Assembly (NCBI GenBank): GCA_049974865.1
Contig: JBNGCX010000073.1
Coordinates: 1 to 14,769, forward strand
Length of the DNA: 14,769 nt
Source: JAGSOU01 sp049974865
GTDB taxonomy: Bacteria; Pseudomonadota; Alphaproteobacteria; Rhodobacterales; Rhodobacteraceae
Reading direction: 5' to 3'
This document shows positions 13,142 to 14,769 of this stretch, piece after piece. Positions within the stretch are counted from its first letter, which is position 1, and each line of letters begins with the position of its first letter. The translations under genes and the position numbers were made by a program. Under the pieces are notes generated by a model. That model made no database searches, had not been told where the DNA came from, and was given only the letters and a program-made list of their open reading frames with translations.

Positions 13142-14767
13142 ATGAACCGCCGCCTGATCGCGCAGCCCGGGACGTGGGAGGAGATGCGCGCCGCGTTTCG
13201 CTGGGAGATCCCCGCGCGCTTCAACATGGCCGAGTCCTGCTGCGACAGCTGGGCGCGCGAAGCCCCCGGCAAGGTGGCGCTGATCGACGCCTCGGACGGT
13301 GACCGGCGCTGGACTTACGCGGAACTCAAGGACGCCTCGGACCGGCTGGCCACCGTGATGGCGGAGGCGGGCGTGGGCAGGGGCGACCGCGTCGCTGTGC
13401 TGCTGCCGCAGGGGCCCGCGGTGCTGGTCACCCATTTCGCGGCCTACAAGCTGGGCGCGGTTCTGCTGCCGCTCTTTGCGCTCTTCGGCGACGACGCGCT
13501 GCGCTATCGCCTGTCGGACAGCGGCGCCAAGCTGGTGGTCACCGATGCGGGCGGGGTGGCCAAGCTCAACGGCATCCGCGCCGACCTGCCGGACCTGGCC
13601 GAGGTCCTGTCCATCGACGGCGGCGCGCGCGACTTCTGGGCGGAAATCGCCGCCGCCCAGCCGCTGCCCCACCCCGAGGAGACCACCGCCGACGACCCCG
13701 CGGTCCTCATTTACACCTCGGGCACCACCGGCCCGCCCAAGGGCGTTCTGCACGCGCATCGCTTCCTCCTGGGGCATCTGCCCTCGATCGAACTGCACCA
13801 CCGCTTCTTCCCGCAAGAGGGGGACTGCGGCTGGACGCCCGCCGACTGGGCCTGGATCGGCGGGCTGATGGACCTGGCCATGCCCTGCCTCTATCACGGC
13901 GTGCCGCTGGTCAGCCTGCGCATGCGCAAGTTCGACCCGGCCGAGGCCTGGGACCTGATCAAGCGGCTGAAGATCCGCAACCTCTTCCTGCCGCCCACCG
14001 CGCTGAAGCTGATGCGCCCCGCGCCGGTGCCCGAAGGGGTGAAGGTCCGCTCCATCAGCTCGGGCGGCGAGAGCCTGGGCGCGGAGCTGTTGGAATGGGG
14101 ACGGCAGGCGCTGGGCGTCGAGATTTCCGAGATCTACGGCCAGACCGAATGCAACATCTTCATCATCTCGGTGCCCGGGCTGATGGAGACGCGCCCGGGC
14201 TCGATGGGTCGCCCGGTGCCTGGGTCCGAGGTGGCGATTCTCGATGCCGAGGGGCGGGCGGTGCCGCCGGGCGAGGTGGGCGAGATCTGCATCCGGCGCG
14301 GAACGCCGGTGATGTTCCTCGAATACTGGGGCCTGCCCGAGAAGACGGCGGAGAAATTCCACGGCGACTGGATGCGCACCGGCGATCTGGGGGTTTGCGA
14401 CGAGGACGGCCTTTATACCTACGTGGCACGCGATGACGACGTGATCACCTCGGCCGGCTACCGCATCGGCCCGTCCGAGATCGAGAACTGCCTTGTGGGC
14501 CATCCCGACGTGGTGATGGCCGCCGTGGTGGGCGAGCCCGATCCGCTGCGCACCGAGGTGGTCGTCGCCCACGTGGTGCTGCGCGAGGGCGCGGAATGGG
14601 AGGGTCTGGAAGAGGTGCTGATCCAGCGGGTGCGCGACCATGTCAGCCCGCACCTGGCCCCGCGCCGGGTGGACCGCCACGACAGCCTGCCCATGACCGC
14701 CACCGGCAAGATCCTGCGCCGGGCGCTGCGGCCGGAAAAGGGCTTGGTCAAAAGAGAAAGCATTTAG
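13142..14767 (+). CDS. AMP-forming acyl-CoA synthetase (acetyl-CoA / medium-chain type)
   Basis: The 541-residue enzyme of the ANL superfamily activates a carboxylic acid with ATP to an acyl-adenylate and then forms the CoA thioester. Phosphate-binding loop YTSGTTGPPKG is at 191-201 and WTPADWAWIGGL at 231-242, the latter typical of acetate/medium-chain ligases. YGQTE is at 332-336 and the ribose-binding Asp in RTGDLG at 412-417. Hinge region YVARDDDVITSAGYRIGPSE is at 427-446, and TATGKILRR carries the adenylation Lys523. The gene is complete, stopping 2 bp before the window ends. ATG 13142 follows GGGAGGAG. It has its own promoter and a likely operator. A short- or medium-chain fatty or aromatic acid is plausible, but the motifs do not fix the substrate. 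Confidence 0.93.
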   Translation: MNRRLIAQPGTWEEMRAAFRWEIPARFNMAESCCDSWAREAPGKVALIDASDGDRRWTYAELKDASDRLATVMAEAGVGRGDRVAVLLPQGPAVLVTHFAAYKLGAVLLPLFALFGDDALRYRLSDSGAKLVVTDAGGVAKLNGIRADLPDLAEVLSIDGGARDFWAEIAAAQPLPHPEETTADDPAVLIYTSGTTGPPKGVLHAHRFLLGHLPSIELHHRFFPQEGDCGWTPADWAWIGGLMDLAMPCLYHGVPLVSLRMRKFDPAEAWDLIKRLKIRNLFLPPTALKLMRPAPVPEGVKVRSISSGGESLGAELLEWGRQALGVEISEIYGQTECNIFIISVPGLMETRPGSMGRPVPGSEVAILDAEGRAVPPGEVGEICIRRGTPVMFLEYWGLPEKTAEKFHGDWMRTGDLGVCDEDGLYTYVARDDDVITSAGYRIGPSEIENCLVGHPDVVMAAVVGEPDPLRTEVVVAHVVLREGAEWEGLEEVLIQRVRDHVSPHLAPRRVDRHDSLPMTATGKILRRALRPEKGLVKRESI

Positions 14768-14769
14768 GG

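Noticed and set aside
13067..14680. A 537-codon minus-strand frame opposite the acyl-CoA synthetase
   Set aside because: It is antisense to a protein with every expected ligase motif. It has no family resemblance of its own.

Overview
This is a high-GC stretch of bacterial chromosome packed with ordinary-length genes on both strands. Gene content and protein style suggest an alphaproteobacterium of the Rhodobacteraceae (Roseobacter/Paracoccus side). The pointers are the DUF3422 protein, a MoaA beginning LIDPFARAITYLR, a peptide-type ABC importer beside an M20 amidohydrolase, and CTTGAC-type -35 elements. The assignment is by recognition only. I see no mobile element, tRNA, rRNA or CRISPR array.

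Layout: (1) 136-1419 (+), a DUF3422 membrane-anchored protein, converging on and overlapping by 65 bp a YeeE/YedE (TsuA-like) sulfur-compound transporter at 1355-2425 (-). (2) 2635-3132 (-), a small lipoprotein with a histidine-phosphatase fold whose second catalytic histidine is replaced by Asn. (3) 3195-8945 (-), a complete oligopeptide/dipeptide-type ABC importer transcribed ATPase, ATPase, binding protein, permease, permease. Its genes are tightly coupled, and a strong stem-loop separates the binding protein from the permeases. (4) 8946-9284, a relatively AT-rich divergent regulatory region. (5) 9285-11260 (+), an M20 amidohydrolase followed by a free-standing class I glutamine amidotransferase. 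(6) 11261-11456, a gap between converging genes. (7) 11457-12464 (-), moaA for molybdenum cofactor synthesis, probably leaderless, divergent from (8) 12573-13070 (+), a small lipoprotein of unknown function. (9) 13142-14767 (+), an acyl-CoA synthetase with a clear promoter and a palindromic candidate operator at its expected transcription start.

Functionally, the centre of the window reads as a nutrient-scavenging module. The importer would bring in peptides or N-acylated amino acids, and the divergently transcribed M20 enzyme would cleave the amide bond in the cytoplasm. The amidotransferase may handle amide nitrogen, but that is inference from position. The flanking genes (sulfur transport, MoaA, acyl-CoA ligase) look like separate transcription units.

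I did not find a clearly new multi-gene system. The observations most worth checking are the His-to-Asn change in the phosphatase lipoprotein, the leaderless arrangement of moaA, the operator at the acyl-CoA synthetase promoter, the overprinted YeeE tail, and the uncharacterised lipoprotein next to moaA.
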